A stretch of 64,000 nt of DNA, taken from contig NC_057807.1 in assembly GCF_018294505.1 (NCBI RefSeq), positions 163,752,304 to 163,816,303 of the forward strand. Direction: 5' to 3'. Positions 12,062 through 23,729 of this stretch are shown piece by piece. The DNA is from Triticum aestivum. Taxonomy: Eukaryota; Streptophyta; Magnoliopsida; Poales; Poaceae. Both the position numbers and the translations under genes were made by a program. The number at the start of each line of letters is the position of its first letter. The stretch's first letter is position 1. Below the pieces are notes generated by a model. That model was not told where the DNA came from. It did not search any database and worked only from the letters and a program-made list of their open reading frames with translations.

Positions 12062-12085
12062 CTCCCGAGACGCGATGCGCGGGAG
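12062..12085. repeat. hairpin 2 of G-A
   Basis: CTCCCGAG, loop ACGCGATG, CGCGGGAG. The stem has one mismatch that is absent from copy B. Confidence 0.65.
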
Positions 12086-12216
12086 GCCCCCCTTTAATGT
12101 GCAAATGACTCACGAGGCCAGAAGGTGGTTGTCTGGGCCGACCTTTGGCACATTGCTGGGTGAACCTGCAGGTTGAATGACAAAGGAGGCCGAGAGCCCC
12201 GGGGCGTGAGACAGAG

Positions 12217-13085
12217 TCACCGAGGACCCTGCGAGGTGTTGTACGCGAGGCGGGCTGCAAACCAGAGCTCGATCCCCAGGTTTATCAGTGTTGCAGGGAC
12301 AGACCCAAGCACAAGCGATGTGCCAATGTGAGTATCGTGCAGTGATGCGGGAATGGCGTTAGTCAGAACGCATGAAGGTCGTGAGGCGGTGGTCGCAAGG
12401 TGACAATCATAGAGAAACTCACAGAAATGATTAGATAACCCTGGTGAATGCAAAATGATACATGTCGTAGGGACGGACCCACATGGCCAAGGGATGATGT
12501 AGCCCAAGGGGCGCCCCCAAACTGAACGAACTAGGGAGATGCCACCCAGTACCGTTGCTGAAGAGTTGTTGAAGTAGCCAAAAAAACGCACGCCACTAAA
12601 GCCGTTCCTCATGAGCCGCTCCAGTGCCGAGCCTTGAGAGACTTGGAGGAACCAGAAGGCTCCTGAAGGTGCCCCTCCATCTCCACCAGGATCTCCTGGT
12701 CTGGCCTCGCAGGCCGTCCGAGCGTCCCTCATGCAGCGCTGGAACACCTCAGCCGTGCCCACCGGGCCAAAAGGCATGCGGATGTAGCTGTGAGGCAGAC
12801 CCTCGCATCGGCCAACACGAGACGACCACATGAGCTGTCGGGATGCGGCCCTTTTGAGCTCAGGGATGTCAATGTAGATGCGGAACTCCTTACCCTCACC
12901 AGGGCAATGAGCTGCACCACGCGGAAGGCAACGATCGCCTTGTAGAACCCTTCCTTCCTGAATTTCCTCGATTGCCTTGCTGATGAACTCCTGAACGCCT
13001 GGTGCCCTATGCCTGTTGCCTTCTCCTGGAAAGCATGCTCTGAAGAGAGCCTCCACATGGCGGCCGAGCGCCACTCTCGCGACAT
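12217..13085 (-). pseudogene. pol: reverse transcriptase remnant of G-A
   Basis: A 286-codon open stretch that is not a working enzyme. It keeps GKEFRIYIDIPELKR, recalling the RT motif around the first catalytic region, and shortly after RMPFGPVGTAEVFQRCM, recalling the MPFGLKNAGATFQR block. The sequence normally between them is largely gone, and no Y-x-D-D motif follows. Codons after about 12,700 match nothing I recognise. No RNase H or integrase is found. In copy B the same frame is broken near 41,490. Its opening in A has no ATG (GTG at 13,074), so the open length is probably incidental to high GC. Confidence 0.6.
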
Positions 13086-13155
13086 TGGTTAGATCTGAGG
13101 CCCTCCAAAAGTGAGCCCACGAGCCCAGCCTGAGAGGAGCGCCGGGCGCGCCTTC

Positions 13156-13763
13156 CTATGCGATGGGTGAAGGAGCCGTGTCCGGAGACGCAAGACTCAG
13201 CGCTGCATCCTCGAGTGATGCTCCCTCACGAGACCCCTGGCCCAGCTGTAGCTTCTTCATCTTGGGGGCGACGTCAGGAGGAAGGGCGCCGACTTCATCT
13301 TCTGGGTTCTCAACTACTGCAGTCTGGAAGGCGCACTCGAGGGAGCACACTGCATCCTTCTCTTGGCAGGCGACCATGATGATGTCGCTGCTGCCTGGCA
13401 TCTTGAGGATATTGTAGCCGTGGAGACTGGCCACCATGAACTTGGCCAGTGCTAGGTACCCTAGGATGCCATTGTAGGGAAGGCGGATGTCGGCGACATC
13501 GAAGTCGATGGGCTCGGTGCGGTAGTTTTTGCGCTCGCCAAAGGTGACAGGAGGCAAACTTGCCCGATCGGATGTGTCGATCTGTCGGCCACTCTTGAGA
13601 ATGGCTTGGTGGGGTGCAGCTGGTAGTACGGCATCTGGAGCCTGTCGAACGTCTGAACGGAGAGAACATTGAGCTCTGCTCTACCATCGATGAGGGTCTT
13701 GGTGACGGTTACGTTGCTGATGATGGGGGAGCAGAGCAGGGGGAGCACGGTAGCTATGGACAC
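13156..13763 (-). pseudogene. aspartic protease of G-A, frameshifted
   Basis: The first part (13,763 to about 13,560) carries LIDGRAELNVLSVQTFDRL, the Tat-type protease active site in which D-G replaces the usual D-S/T-G. The second part (13,557-13,156), in another frame, carries VTFGERKNYRTEPIDFDVA and LPYNGILGYLALAKFM, the flap and C-terminal half. One indel near 13,560 separates them, and copy B shows the same split. Upstream is gag; downstream is the RT remnant. Confidence 0.75.
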
Positions 13764-13852
13764 CCACTTGAGCCAGTCTGAGGAGTCGAAGGTGATGGCG
13801 CAGTTGGATCACTTGAGAGGGTGAGTTGCTTCAGGCCTGGGGAGCGCGACAT

Positions 13853-15639
13853 TCACCTCACGCACAAACTGCATGAAGACACGGTGGGAAGATGGGGCCT
13901 GTGAGCCGCCCGGGATGCAGGCGATGGCCCGAGGCTCCTGGAAGCCGCCAGCCCCCTCGTCCTCGTGGTGATCTTCATTCCTTCTTGGTGGTGGAGGCAG
14001 AGGAGGCAAACTTGTGTTGCCCTGAGGGCGGTCCTCACGAGGCTGCTCCCTCCAGTTTCCCTCGCGAGGCTGGTCCTGCTAGCGGTCCTCACGAGGCTGG
14101 TCGCGCCACTCCAGACGGCGGTCGCGTCCATTCCAGCTTCCTCGACCTTGGCACCTTTGCGACCGTAGCCTCGATCGTTGCGCTCGGGGCGTCGACCGAG
14201 GCACCTGTCGCGCAGAGCCCTGAGCTCCTGGTAGTCGCTGGTGTTGTGGCTATAGACATTGTGGAAGGCGCAGAACGACCGCTTGCCCTTGGATGACTCG
14301 GGGTGGTTGTAGCCACGCTTGGTCTCTGGCTCGGCCGCAAGCACGGCTGGCCCCTTGCGCTTTGTGTCCTTGGTCTTGGTCTTCTTGTCTTCTGGATCAG
14401 CATCAGGGAGCTCGAGGAGGGAGAGGCAACCCTCCTCAGCCCTTGCACACTTGTTCGCCATGTTGAACATCTCCAAAGCGGTGCAGCGACCCTCGTGGAT
14501 GGCTAGCTCCTCCTTCATCTTGACATCATGGACGCCATCGGTGAACGCGGAGATGATGGCCTCATCAGACACCTTGGGAATCTTGAGGCGGACGTTGTCG
14601 AAGCGCTGGATATACTTATGCAGGGACTCTTCAGGTTGCTGCTTGACGCGGTGCAGGTCGCCCACGGCCGGCGGCCGGTCGCGAGTGCCCTGGAAGTTGG
14701 CGATGAAGCGGCTGTGCATCTCCTCCTAGGAAGAAACTGACCCCTCGATCAGGTTCAGGAGCCAAGAACGCACGCCATCCTTGAGGGCCATCGGGAACCA
14801 GTTTGTCATGATCCTCTCGTTGCTGTTGGCCGCCTCAATGCTCAGCTCGTAGAGCTGTAGGAACTCTGCGGGGTCTGCGATGTCGTCGTAGCATGGAGGC
14901 AGGTCAGGCTTGAACTTGCTCGGCCAGACAACGTTGTGGAGCTCCGTAGTGAACGCACGACATCCTGCTGTGGCCATCGGAGGTCGTTGAGGGGGTGGAA
15001 CGTGGTCCTGGTGCACACGCACTGCCACCTCCTGTGGCGGCGTGCGAGCCTGGTGCTGGGGTGCTGGAAGCACGTGCGCTTCTCCTTGGGGACGTTGCAC
15101 CACCTGGCAGCTCACGTCATCTCGAGCCGGCATAGGGCGCTGCGGGTTGCGCCGTGGAGCCATACGCCTTGGCTCTATGATGGCACCCCGGGCCGGAGGT
15201 GGAGGAGGATCCCCATGCACGACGTCGCCCGCTGCAGGTGGTTGCTCAGGCAGCGAGCGATCCGGCCCGTCGGAGCCCCCGTGTGCGATGCTTGTGAGCT
15301 CGGCGATCCGCTTGAGCCACTCCTCGTAGAGATCACCCACCAGATGGTAGCGAAGAATCTCCCGCGCCATGAGCAGAGCGGCCTGCGCGTCCACCTGGTC
15401 GAGGCGCGCGTGGGATGACAAAGATGCTGGGTCAGTGACGGAGTAGTAGTGCGGCCGTCACGGCGCACGAACGGGTGCAGCAATGAAGCTTGCCGCTCGT
15501 GACCGGCAGGGCCCGTGGCGGCATTGGCCACTGGAGAAGGAGCGCGGTGGGCACAGCCGTCACCTGCCGGAGCCGTCTGAGCGCCGCGGGCGGCGACCGC
15601 AGCCCGATGCTCAACGCGAGCCCTGCGCGCGTCGGCCAT
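13853..15639 (-). pseudogene. gag: gag of G-A
   Basis: Starts at the ATG at 15,639 (MADARRARVEHRAA). The N-terminal part shifts frame near 15,420. The main part includes FTTELHNVVWPSKFKPDLP, DPAEFLQLYELSIEAANSNE, WLLNLIEG and RFIANFQGTRDRPPAVGDL, a typical plant gypsy gag capsid region. A later motif, CAFHNVYSHNTSDYQELRAL, resembles a C-x2-H knuckle. A TAG at 14,726-14,728 replaces a Trp codon that is intact in copy B. Conversely copy B has a TGA where A keeps Trp, so the two copies acquired separate nonsense mutations. Confidence 0.8.
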
Positions 15640-15691
15640 GGAGGTGTCGGAATGGTGGCGGATCGAACGACGGAACAGAGGATCCGACGCA

Positions 15692-15709
15692 CCCCTACCT
15701 AGCGCGCCA
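15692..15709 (-). other. primer binding site of G-A
   Basis: The minus strand reads TGGCGCGCTAGGTAGGGG, two bases from the LTR. This resembles the tRNA-Arg-type PBS of Tat elements; the tRNA was assigned from memory. Copy B reads TGGTGCGCCAGGTAGGGG. Confidence 0.6.
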
Positions 15710-15711
15710 AA

Positions 15712-15820
15712 TGTCGAATTTAGGGATCCGACAACCCTTGATAGGTTCGAACTCTGGGGTGCGTGCGGAGATCACAGCCTGCCCAGCCTGCCTACTCGCG
15801 ATCCTCCTAGCCTAGCGCCT
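15712..15820 (-). repeat. inner 109 bp of the G-A 5' LTR
   Basis: Begins TGTCGAATTTAGGG on the plus strand and matches 44,580-44,688 over exactly 109 bp. It is then cut by the start of X. The final five bases, CGCCT, sit where S in copy B has its TSD CGCAT. Confidence 0.8.
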
Positions 15821-18243
15821 TGTAACGCCCCAGATACAACTTTCCATATTCGAAATCCAAGTCTTGCCTTTTCCGGAGATGCGATTTGTTATTTCCTCCG
15901 TGGTTGGGATTTTGTCTTTCATTTTGCTTTTTGTTCTTATCATGCATTTCATGTCATAGCATCATGCGCATTGCATCAGCATTGTTTTCTTAAAGCTTGC
16001 ATCCGTCCGTAGTTGCAGCGTCCCCCTTGCGTTCGTTGACCGTTCCGAGACCAACCGTGTTTGCATTTCCCTCTTGTCAAACCACCTAACCTCTCTACAC
16101 AATCACCGACCCCCTCTTGCCCGCGCCCGAAATCCCCCGAACCCAACCCGCTCAGTCATCATTCGGATCATCCCCAAACATCCGTAAAATATCTCCGTTT
16201 TCTTATTTGGACTCCCTACCTATTTATCTCTCAACCGTCTGATTACGATCGGAGGGACCAAATACCCCTAAACCTACGCCACTTGCTATATAAATAGATC
16301 AACCCTAAAATCTAGGGAGATGTCCCATCCATCCCGTCTCGGCCGTCGCCACTTTCTTCATCGGGATCCCCTCACCTATCTCCCTCGATCCCCTCGCCCA
16401 ACCACTACCGAGCGCTAGCCTCCTGCTTCCTTCGGGATCCATCCCGAACCATCGCAGTCGCCCGAATCCCACAGCGCCCCTCCTTCTCCTGCCCGAGCCC
16501 TGCCTCGTTCCCCATCGTCCTTGCCCGTCGTCACGTCACCGGCGTCCAAGCCACCGCAGCGCAGCCGCCCTTCCGCCGCCGTCGAGCGCTCGGAGCTTCA
16601 TCTTCTTCATGGACTCATTCTTCTTCCTTGCGGGATTTCAGGCAAGATGACCGTCACCTTGGATCTCACTACTATCATTGCTATGCTAGTTGCTTCGTTC
16701 TATCGCTTTGCTGCGCTACCTATGACTTGTTCTTCAAGCCTTCCCAAATATCCATGTCAGCCTCTAACCTTTTGACCCTTCCTAGCAAACCGTTGTTTGG
16801 CTATGTTATTGCTTTTGCTCACCCCCTCTTATAGCGTTGTTAGTTGCAGGCGAAGTTTGAAGATTGCTCCATGGTGGACAGGTTTATTGTTGGGATATCA
16901 CAATATCTCTTATTTAATTAATGCATCAATATACTTGGTAAAGGGTGGAAGGCTCGGCCTTATGCCTGGTGTTTTGTTCCACTCTTGCCGCCCTAGTTTC
17001 CGTCATATCGGTATTATGTTCCCGGATTTTGTGTTCCTTACACAGTTGGGTGATTTATGGGACCCCCTTGACAGTTCGCTTTGAATAAAACTCCTCCAGC
17101 AAGGCCCAACCTTGGTTTTACCATTTGCCTCACCACCACCTATACCTTTCCCTTGGGTCGGCCAACCCGAGGGTCATCTTTATTTTAGCCCCCCGGGCCA
17201 GTGCTTCTCTAAGTGCTGGTTCAAACCGGGCAGACTGCGGGGCCACCTCGGGGTAACTCGAGGGATGGTTTTACTCGTAGGCTGACCTATCCGGTGTTGC
17301 CCTGAGAACGAGATATGTGCATCTCCTATCGGGATTGTCGGTGCATCGGGCGGCTTTGCTGGTCTTGTTTTACCATTGTCGAAATGTATTGTAAACCGGG
17401 ATTCCGAGACTGATCGGGTCTTCCTGGGAGAAGGAATATCCTTCGTTGACCGTGAGAGCTTGTGATGGGCTAAGTTGGGACACCCCTGCAGGGTATAAAC
17501 TTTCGAGAGCCGTGCCCACGGTTATGTGGCAGATGGGAATTTGTTAATGTCCGGTTGTAGATAACTTGACACCAGATCTGAACTAAAACGTATCAACTGC
17601 GTGTGTAGCCGTGATGGTCTCTTTTCAGCGGAGTCCGGGAAGTGAACACGGATTTGGGTTATGTTTGACGTAAGTAGGAGTTCAAGATCACCTCTTGATC
17701 ATTTCTAGCTTCACGACCGTTCCGTTTCTTCTCTTCTCGCTCTTATTTTGCGTATGTTGGCCACCATGTAGGCTTAGTCGCTGCTGCAACCTCACCACTT
17801 TACCCCTTCCTTTCCCTTTAAGCTTTGCTAGTCTTGATACCCATGGTAATGTTATTGCTGAGTCCTCGTGGCTCACAGATTACTACAACAACAGTTGCAG
17901 GTGCAGGTTATGCGATGACATGATGCGAGAGCGATGTTACTTGTTTTGGAGTTCTTCTTCTACTTGTTCTTTGATCAGGGGATAGGTTCCAGGTCGGCAG
18001 CCTGGGCTAGTAGGGTGGATGTCATTTGAGTTTCTGTTTGTGTTTCATCTATAGTCGGATGATGCTCTTATGTAAGATGATGTTATATTCGTGTGGCATT
18101 ATATGCCTTATGTATATATCCCTATCTATTATGTAATGTTGATGTAATGATATCCACCTTGCAAAAGCGTCTTCAAGATGCTCTTCTATCCTTGGTGGGA
18201 CCTTCGAGTTCCTTTAGGATAGGGTCGCACCTTGGGCGTGACA
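15821..18243 (+). repeat. 5' LTR of X, a mosaic of two X-family LTRs
   Basis: Bases 15,821 to about 16,590 follow the start of solo LTR S (44,689 to about 45,466) almost base for base. From about 16,595 the sequence follows X's own 3' LTR (from about 23,703, then 36,737). For example it has CCTTCCCAAAT and GGACAGGTTTATTGTTGG where S differs. About 1.4 kb present in S is missing at the join. There are no genes inside. Confidence 0.8.
16286..16297 (+). promoter_or_regulatory. TATA box in the X 5' LTR
   Basis: CTATATAAATAG, followed by ATCAACCCTAAAATCTAGGG. The same box occurs in S at 45,164-45,175. Confidence 0.7.
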
Positions 18244-18246
18244 AGT

Positions 18247-18258
18247 TGGTATCAGAGC
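18247..18258 (+). other. primer binding site of X
   Basis: TGGTATCAGAGC, initiator tRNA-Met complement, three bases after the LTR. Confidence 0.9.
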
Positions 18259-20760
18259 CTCGACCGACCTTAGGAGCCTCCTTGATTGATCGTGTAGTTT
18301 GGCCGTTGTCGAGTCTAGAAAGATTTTTTTTCCAGAGTCTAGTTATATCGGAGAGTAGGAATTCTTTTTACTCCTTAGCCCCTTCGTCGCTCTAGTCAGG
18401 AATCTTGACGTAGGTGTTTTCAATTACTTCTCTTCCCCATCAAACTTTCTTTAGGTTCACGCAGTTGGTTTTTTGGTAGTTGGTTCTCAGCTCTTTTTAT
18501 CCGGTGCATTTCTCGTCAAGTTAACTCGAGCCTCTTCATCTTTGAGTTCAATCCTCAGTTTTTTTCTTTTCCCACCCGCCCTCCCCTTTTTCTCGTCGGT
18601 GTCGGAGTCCGTAATTGAGTATCCATCCTACTTGTGCGAAGTGTTTGCATTCCTTCCTCAATTATTTTCAATCGGTATCTTCTCTTCAAGTTATTCGTCA
18701 ATTCCCCTTCCAAGTTGCCTTTGTTTTCCCGCCCTCCCACCCTCTTCTTCCCGGAGTCTGAGTCTGTATCGACCATCAATCTCACTCGTGTGGAGCATCT
18801 TTAGTTTTTCATTAATTATTTCAACCGGTGAATTCTCGTCTCGTTCGTCATTCTTCATCTCTTTCTTTTCCGGTGGACTCAATTCAAGTATTCGTTGTTG
18901 ATCATATTCTTTTCCCTCGGCTCAAGTGTTCTCCTTACTCGTTTTGCCTCTTGCCATTCAATCATTCTGGAGTTCAAGACATCTCAGAAGATTCGTCTGT
19001 GTTCCAATTAATTCGAGGTTGTCACCTCATTCAAATATTTCAATTGTTCCAGTGTATCATTTATCTGTTCAACAATCCTTTTCAACGGTGATTTCTTTTA
19101 GTGGGACCTAACCCACATGTCTTTTCCCAGGATCTTACCCGACTCTTCTAATTATTCCGGAGCCATTCCTAATTCTTTTCAAGTGTGACGTAAGAATGGA
19201 TCCCATCAGTCAAATGCTTTTCCAAGATCGATTTCAAATCATTTTCATTGTTGGCTCAACCTTTTCGTTTTTCATTCTCCCGGAGTATCTCAATAATTTT
19301 GGTGGTGTTCCTCGTCGTCATTTCAAGATCGAAGAAGAGTTTTTCCTCTAAATCTTACCCGTTTTCTCGAAGACTCGCGGTTCTAGCTTCATGCTATCCT
19401 CTCGAATTATTCCGTTTGTCAGAGATTCTTTTCTTACCCATCCGGAGTATGCCAGGAGTTGTTTTTTCAGTTTCTTTTCACCGGAGGCCATCTTTCCAGA
19501 AGAATTCTTCGTCCTCACATTTTAGCTACCGTTATCCAATTATCCCGGTGCTTTGTTCAAGTGTTCTTTAATCAGCTCATGATCTCTTGTTCTTTTGCAT
19601 CTAAATCCCCTCTAGTATATTGGTTCTTCTAATTCTTCCCGGTGATTCATTCTCTTTCATCAGTCATTTTCGAATTCTTATGGTGGTTCGTTCACGATTC
19701 TTTTTCCTTGATTATCATTTTAATCCATTCATTTTTTTCGAATCCTACCGGTGGTTCATGAAGACCTTCTCAAGTTTGTGATATGTCACTTCTCAATCCT
19801 TTTCAAGAAGAATAAGTAGTATGCAAAAATCCATTGCTTGTCATCAATTTAATTCGATGAAGGATAAGCATACAATAAATCTTATTCTTATTTCCTCAAA
19901 GTGATTAATCCCTTCCTTCGGAGTTTGTTCGTGAGGAATAAATTCTAGGTCCAAGTGTTTTCATCTTTTCTTTTCCGGAGTTCCAAGCTAATCTCGCTTA
20001 TCTCATCGGAACCTCCATCCAAGTCACCGCAAGCTTTAATCTTATTCTTTTCATCCTTCAACTTATCTCGTCATCTTTTGTTACTGGAGTTCCTCACGGT
20101 GGTTCATCATGATTTAATTCATTCTTCAAGTGTTCATCAAGATTCTTGTTGGAGGAGCTCAAGTATCTTCTTCTTCTTGCTTGCTTTTCGAGGTGCAATT
20201 AATACTCCGTAGTCTTTTGAAATGGAGTTTTGCATTTCTTCATTCTTCTCAGCTATTCAGACTTTTGGTTGTGGTATAATTTCACCTCAAGTTTTGAGTT
20301 GTTTTGATAAGTCCACAACAAGCTTATTCTTTAGTTGTTTATTTTCTCAACAACTCCGTTTAAACCTTCCTTCTAAAGATGCTTTCAATTCCATTCGTGG
20401 CAAAAGTTGTCATTTTCTTCTCCGTTCTTTTCATTCAACTCTTTCAATTCTTTCTGGAGATTTTGTGTCATGTCTTGATCAAGTATCATTCCATCCTCTC
20501 AAGCTCGTGTTCTATTCATCCATGTTTCAGCCGGAGTGCTGCCTAAATCCTTTCAGGCTTATTTGTTTCTTATCTCGTTCTAACCAGAGTGGTTTCCTAG
20601 TCTATCTAAATCCGTGAGCTTTCGATTCCCATCATTCTCGTCATTCCTCTCTTCTTCTCGAGTGCTCTCGATTCTTTGCTTCTTCTCTTTTGTTCTTGTT
20701 TCACCTCATCCCTTTTCACTTCCGTCTCGGTCCTAAGATCTCGGGATGAGATCTCTTGTT

Positions 20761-20773
20761 ACTGGAGGAGAGT
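20761..20773 (+). other. polypurine tract of X
   Basis: ACTGGAGGAGAGT directly before the 3' LTR start TGTAACGCC; it parallels AGTGGGGGTGAGT in Y. Confidence 0.65.
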
Positions 20774-23729
20774 TGTAACGCCCCGGATTCGATGCGCCAG
20801 GTGTCTGCCAGTTATTCGCCATCATTGCCATGTCATTTGCTTGCATGTTGAATTTTATCATGTCATCATGTGCATTGCATTGCATACGCGTTCGTCTCAT
20901 GCATCCGAGCATTTTCCCCGTTGTCCATTTTGCAATCCGGCACTCCTATGTCATCCGGCGTCCCCTTCTTGCCTCTTTTCGTGTGCGGGTGTTAAACATT
21001 CTCGGAATGGACCGAGGTTTGCCAGGCGGCCTTGTTACACCACCGGTAGACCGCCTGTCAAGTTTCGTACCATTTTCAGTCCGTTTGATACTCCAACGGT
21101 TAACCGGGTAACCGTAAAGACCTCTTTTGTTGCATCCCAACACCCCTCCAAAGTGCCCTATAACCCATCCAAACCCCCTCCATGCTCTCGGCCGTTCGAT
21201 CACGATCGTGTGGCCGAAAACCGCTCCTCATTTGGACACTCCTAGCTCCCTCTATCTATAAATTAGCCCCTCCCCCCGAAATTCGCGGATGAATTCCACC
21301 CTGACCCTAGTCTCCTCCTTCCTCCCGCCGCCGGACACGTCCACCCCGCCACCAGACGCATCCGCCGCCGCGCCGAGCCTATCCCAAGCCGCCATGTGTC
21401 CCTGCCGGCCTCTCTCTCTTCTCCCCGCGGCCAGGCCCGTCGGGGCCCACGGCCGGCCTGCGCCGGGCCGCGCCGGGCCCGATCGCGCCCGAGGCGCCCC
21501 GCGCGCTCCCCGCCGGCGCCGCCCGATCCCCGCCGGCGCCGCCTTGGCCCCGTCGCCCTTAGCCGTCGGTGCCCTGCTCCGTTCACCGCCATGTCGTCGG
21601 CGCCGCTCGCCGCCGCCACCGGGCTCCGCCCCGTGCCCCGCCGTCTCCGCCCCGCCGCCTCGCCGCCCGGCGCGCCTTGCTGCATGGCGCGCCTCGCCGC
21701 CCGCGTCGGCCTGGCCCGCCGCCACATCCCCGTCGCCACCGCAGCCCACGGCCACGCCCGCCGGCGCTCCGACCCCGGCCGTCGCCGCCTGGCCTCGCCT
21801 CCGGCCAGATCCGGGCAGGTCTAGCCCGGATCCGGCGCCCCTCGCCGTGGAGCCGCCCTTCCCCTCGTCTCCCGCGCCGTCCCCCGTCCCGCCGAGCTCG
21901 CCGGCGTGCAGCTCCGACGATCTTCGTAATCCGTGCCCGGATCTAGATCTGCAGGTTGACCCCGGATTTCTTCCAAGTCCCCAGTTCCTTACATTCTGAT
22001 GCCATGTTTGACCGGCCATATCTCCTAGTATACTGCTCCATTTTGCGTGCATGATATATCAAATTGTTCACCATGAGATGCTCTTCATTTAGTTCTATTA
22101 TTCCATTCTTGTTTGAGTCCATCTTGATGCCCAAATCATTGTTGCAAGAGTGCTATATGATGTTAACCTGCTGAAACTGTTATAACTTGCTGTTTTGTCT
22201 TTTTCATTGCATTTTGTATGTGCATCTTATGAGCTTGATGTCTACATGAATTTTGAGCTACATTATGTCATTTTTACTGTGGTGCAATCTATGTGTTTTT
22301 TTGAGTCTTGTAGTGAGTGCATCGAGCTCGTGAAGTAGGGTACTTGGTGTTGCTGTTTTGCTAGACTGATTCTGTTTTATTATGATGCTATGTAAACCTG
22401 CTGCTACAAGTCATTCTATGCATAATATGGAGATGTTAACTAAGGATGTTTTGTTATACATGTCATGCTCTCTCCATCCATGCCCCTGGTTGCATTTATA
22501 TCCTTCTGTAGCTTGTTGTTATCTTGCTCCAAACTTGCTATATAATATTGATGTCAGTCTGTTAACACTAAGTTCAGTTTTGCCATGATCTTTGCTAGTG
22601 ATCCATGTACCCTATGAACTTGCTATTTCTTTGTTTAGCTTCATAAACATGTCTTATTACTGTTGGTTACCTTGTTATGTCATGTATTGCTCTATGGTGA
22701 GTGGTACAAGCTCACCAACATGCCTACTTATTGTTGTTCCTGCCATGTCCGAATCTGTCATATCATTTGCCATGTTTGCATAGATGCTACCATATTTTCT
22801 GGTGATCTTTGGAATTAGTTCAGTAAGGGAGTTTTGTTCTTTCTCTTTAGTACTAGCACTCCATGCCTTTGTTTGCCACGATAAGTTACTGTAACATGTT
22901 GTTTGGTAGCCCTAAACATTGTAACCTGATGTTACTTCTGCAAAGTCTGAAACTGTTATTATTTGCAATCTTGCCATGCCCTTTTGAGCATGTTCATGTT
23001 TTGTCATGCTTTACCTGTACTTCATGACCATGCCTTTTTTTATTACATTGGGATGCTGTAGCTTGTTGTTTTGATGCTTGTAATATGCCTAGTTGCTGTT
23101 TTGGACAGTTTATCCTTTAAACTTGTATAGAGTGTATGTCTTGAACCGTTGCTCCTTTTTGATTGCGCTCTATATGAAACTTGCTTAGCTTTGTATGTAG
23201 TTTCATGTTACCTTGTTGCATCCATGTTTTGAGAGTGTTTGCTTGATGTTTGTATGCATTTTTCATCAATGCCATGTTTAACTCGTTTTGCTCATATCTT
23301 CTAGGACGTAGCTCCGAATTAAATGAACTTTATATGTAACTTGACTAGAATCTCGTGTAGATCCTCTTGGTGCTCTTTAACTTTCTGTTTAAAAATTTCA
23401 ACTTAATGTTTGTTCAGATCTGGACCAACTTCGAAACTTGCATATGAGGACTTACTGGAATTGTTATATGATGTTTCCGGCCTCATTTAAACTTGCTTTG
23501 ATGTGTTGTTCTTGTTTGCATCATCTCTTGCCATGAGTAGCTTCATGTAGCCTTGTCATGCATCATACTTGGTTGAGCATCATGCCTTGGTTATGTGTTG
23601 TGTGTTTACCTTGTGGTTTGCTTCTTTCCGGTTGTGCTCCTTCTCGTTAGTTCCTGTTTCGTTGCCATCATGAGGATTCGTTCGTCTACGCTTGGTTCGT
23701 CATCGTGGCTTCATCTTCTTCATGGACTC
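20774..23729 (+). repeat. 3' LTR of X, first part
   Basis: Starts TGTAACGCCCCGGATTC. A TATA-like box is at 21,256, followed by a very GC-rich leader (about 21,290-21,960) and then AT-rich sequence with many CATGTT/CTTGTT words. It is interrupted after GGACTC by Z. Apart from the opening bases, the first half is too diverged from the X 5' LTR and S to align by eye. Confidence 0.8.
21256..21266 (+). promoter_or_regulatory. TATA box in the X 3' LTR
   Basis: CTATAAATTAG, about 480 bp into the LTR and 25-35 bp before the GC-rich leader. Confidence 0.6.

Larger units (their letters stand above)
11565..12216 (-). other. 3' non-coding region of G-A with imperfect 359-bp tandem repeat
   Basis: Two related units, beginning near 11,634 and 11,993, share ATGCCGTGGTCAAGGCTAGG and a hairpin, spaced 359 bp apart. 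No coding frame is supported. Copy B has the same arrangement at 40,507 and 40,868. Confidence 0.65.
11560..15820 (-). mobile_element. Tat-like gypsy element G, copy A (5' two thirds)
   Basis: On the minus strand: LTR fragment (15,712-15,820), PBS, gag, protease, an RT remnant and a 3' non-coding stretch with two hairpins. The left end is interrupted by the copia element; the missing antisense gene and 3' LTR are expected beyond the window start. It is collinear with copy B (about 40,447-44,688), with about 3-4 percent mismatches where I aligned them. RNase H and integrase are absent in both copies, so G is non-autonomous. Lineage rests on gag and protease motifs, the PBS type and the antisense gene seen in copy B. 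Confidence 0.8.
18244..20773 (+). other. X internal region, C+T-rich and gene-free
   Basis: 2,530 bp between PBS and PPT without a credible coding frame. Short words such as TTCAAG, CCGGAG and CGGTG recur. Two diverged units of about 165 bp are recognisable (near 18,560 and 18,725; each runs C-rich block, GGAGTC, then TTATTTCAA-CGGT). The beginning (CTTTTTACTCCTTA at about 18,366) matches the equivalent position in Y, so it may be a heavily decayed gypsy interior. I could not identify protein motifs. Confidence 0.6.

Noticed and set aside
12217..13074. A possible intact novel 285-codon gene in G-A
   Set aside because: No ATG, broken in copy B, and its first half is an RT remnant.
21252..22052. 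Overlapping 236- and 266-codon frames on opposite strands
   Set aside because: Both are in the GC-rich leader of the X 3' LTR; low stop density at extreme GC explains them and no domain is visible.
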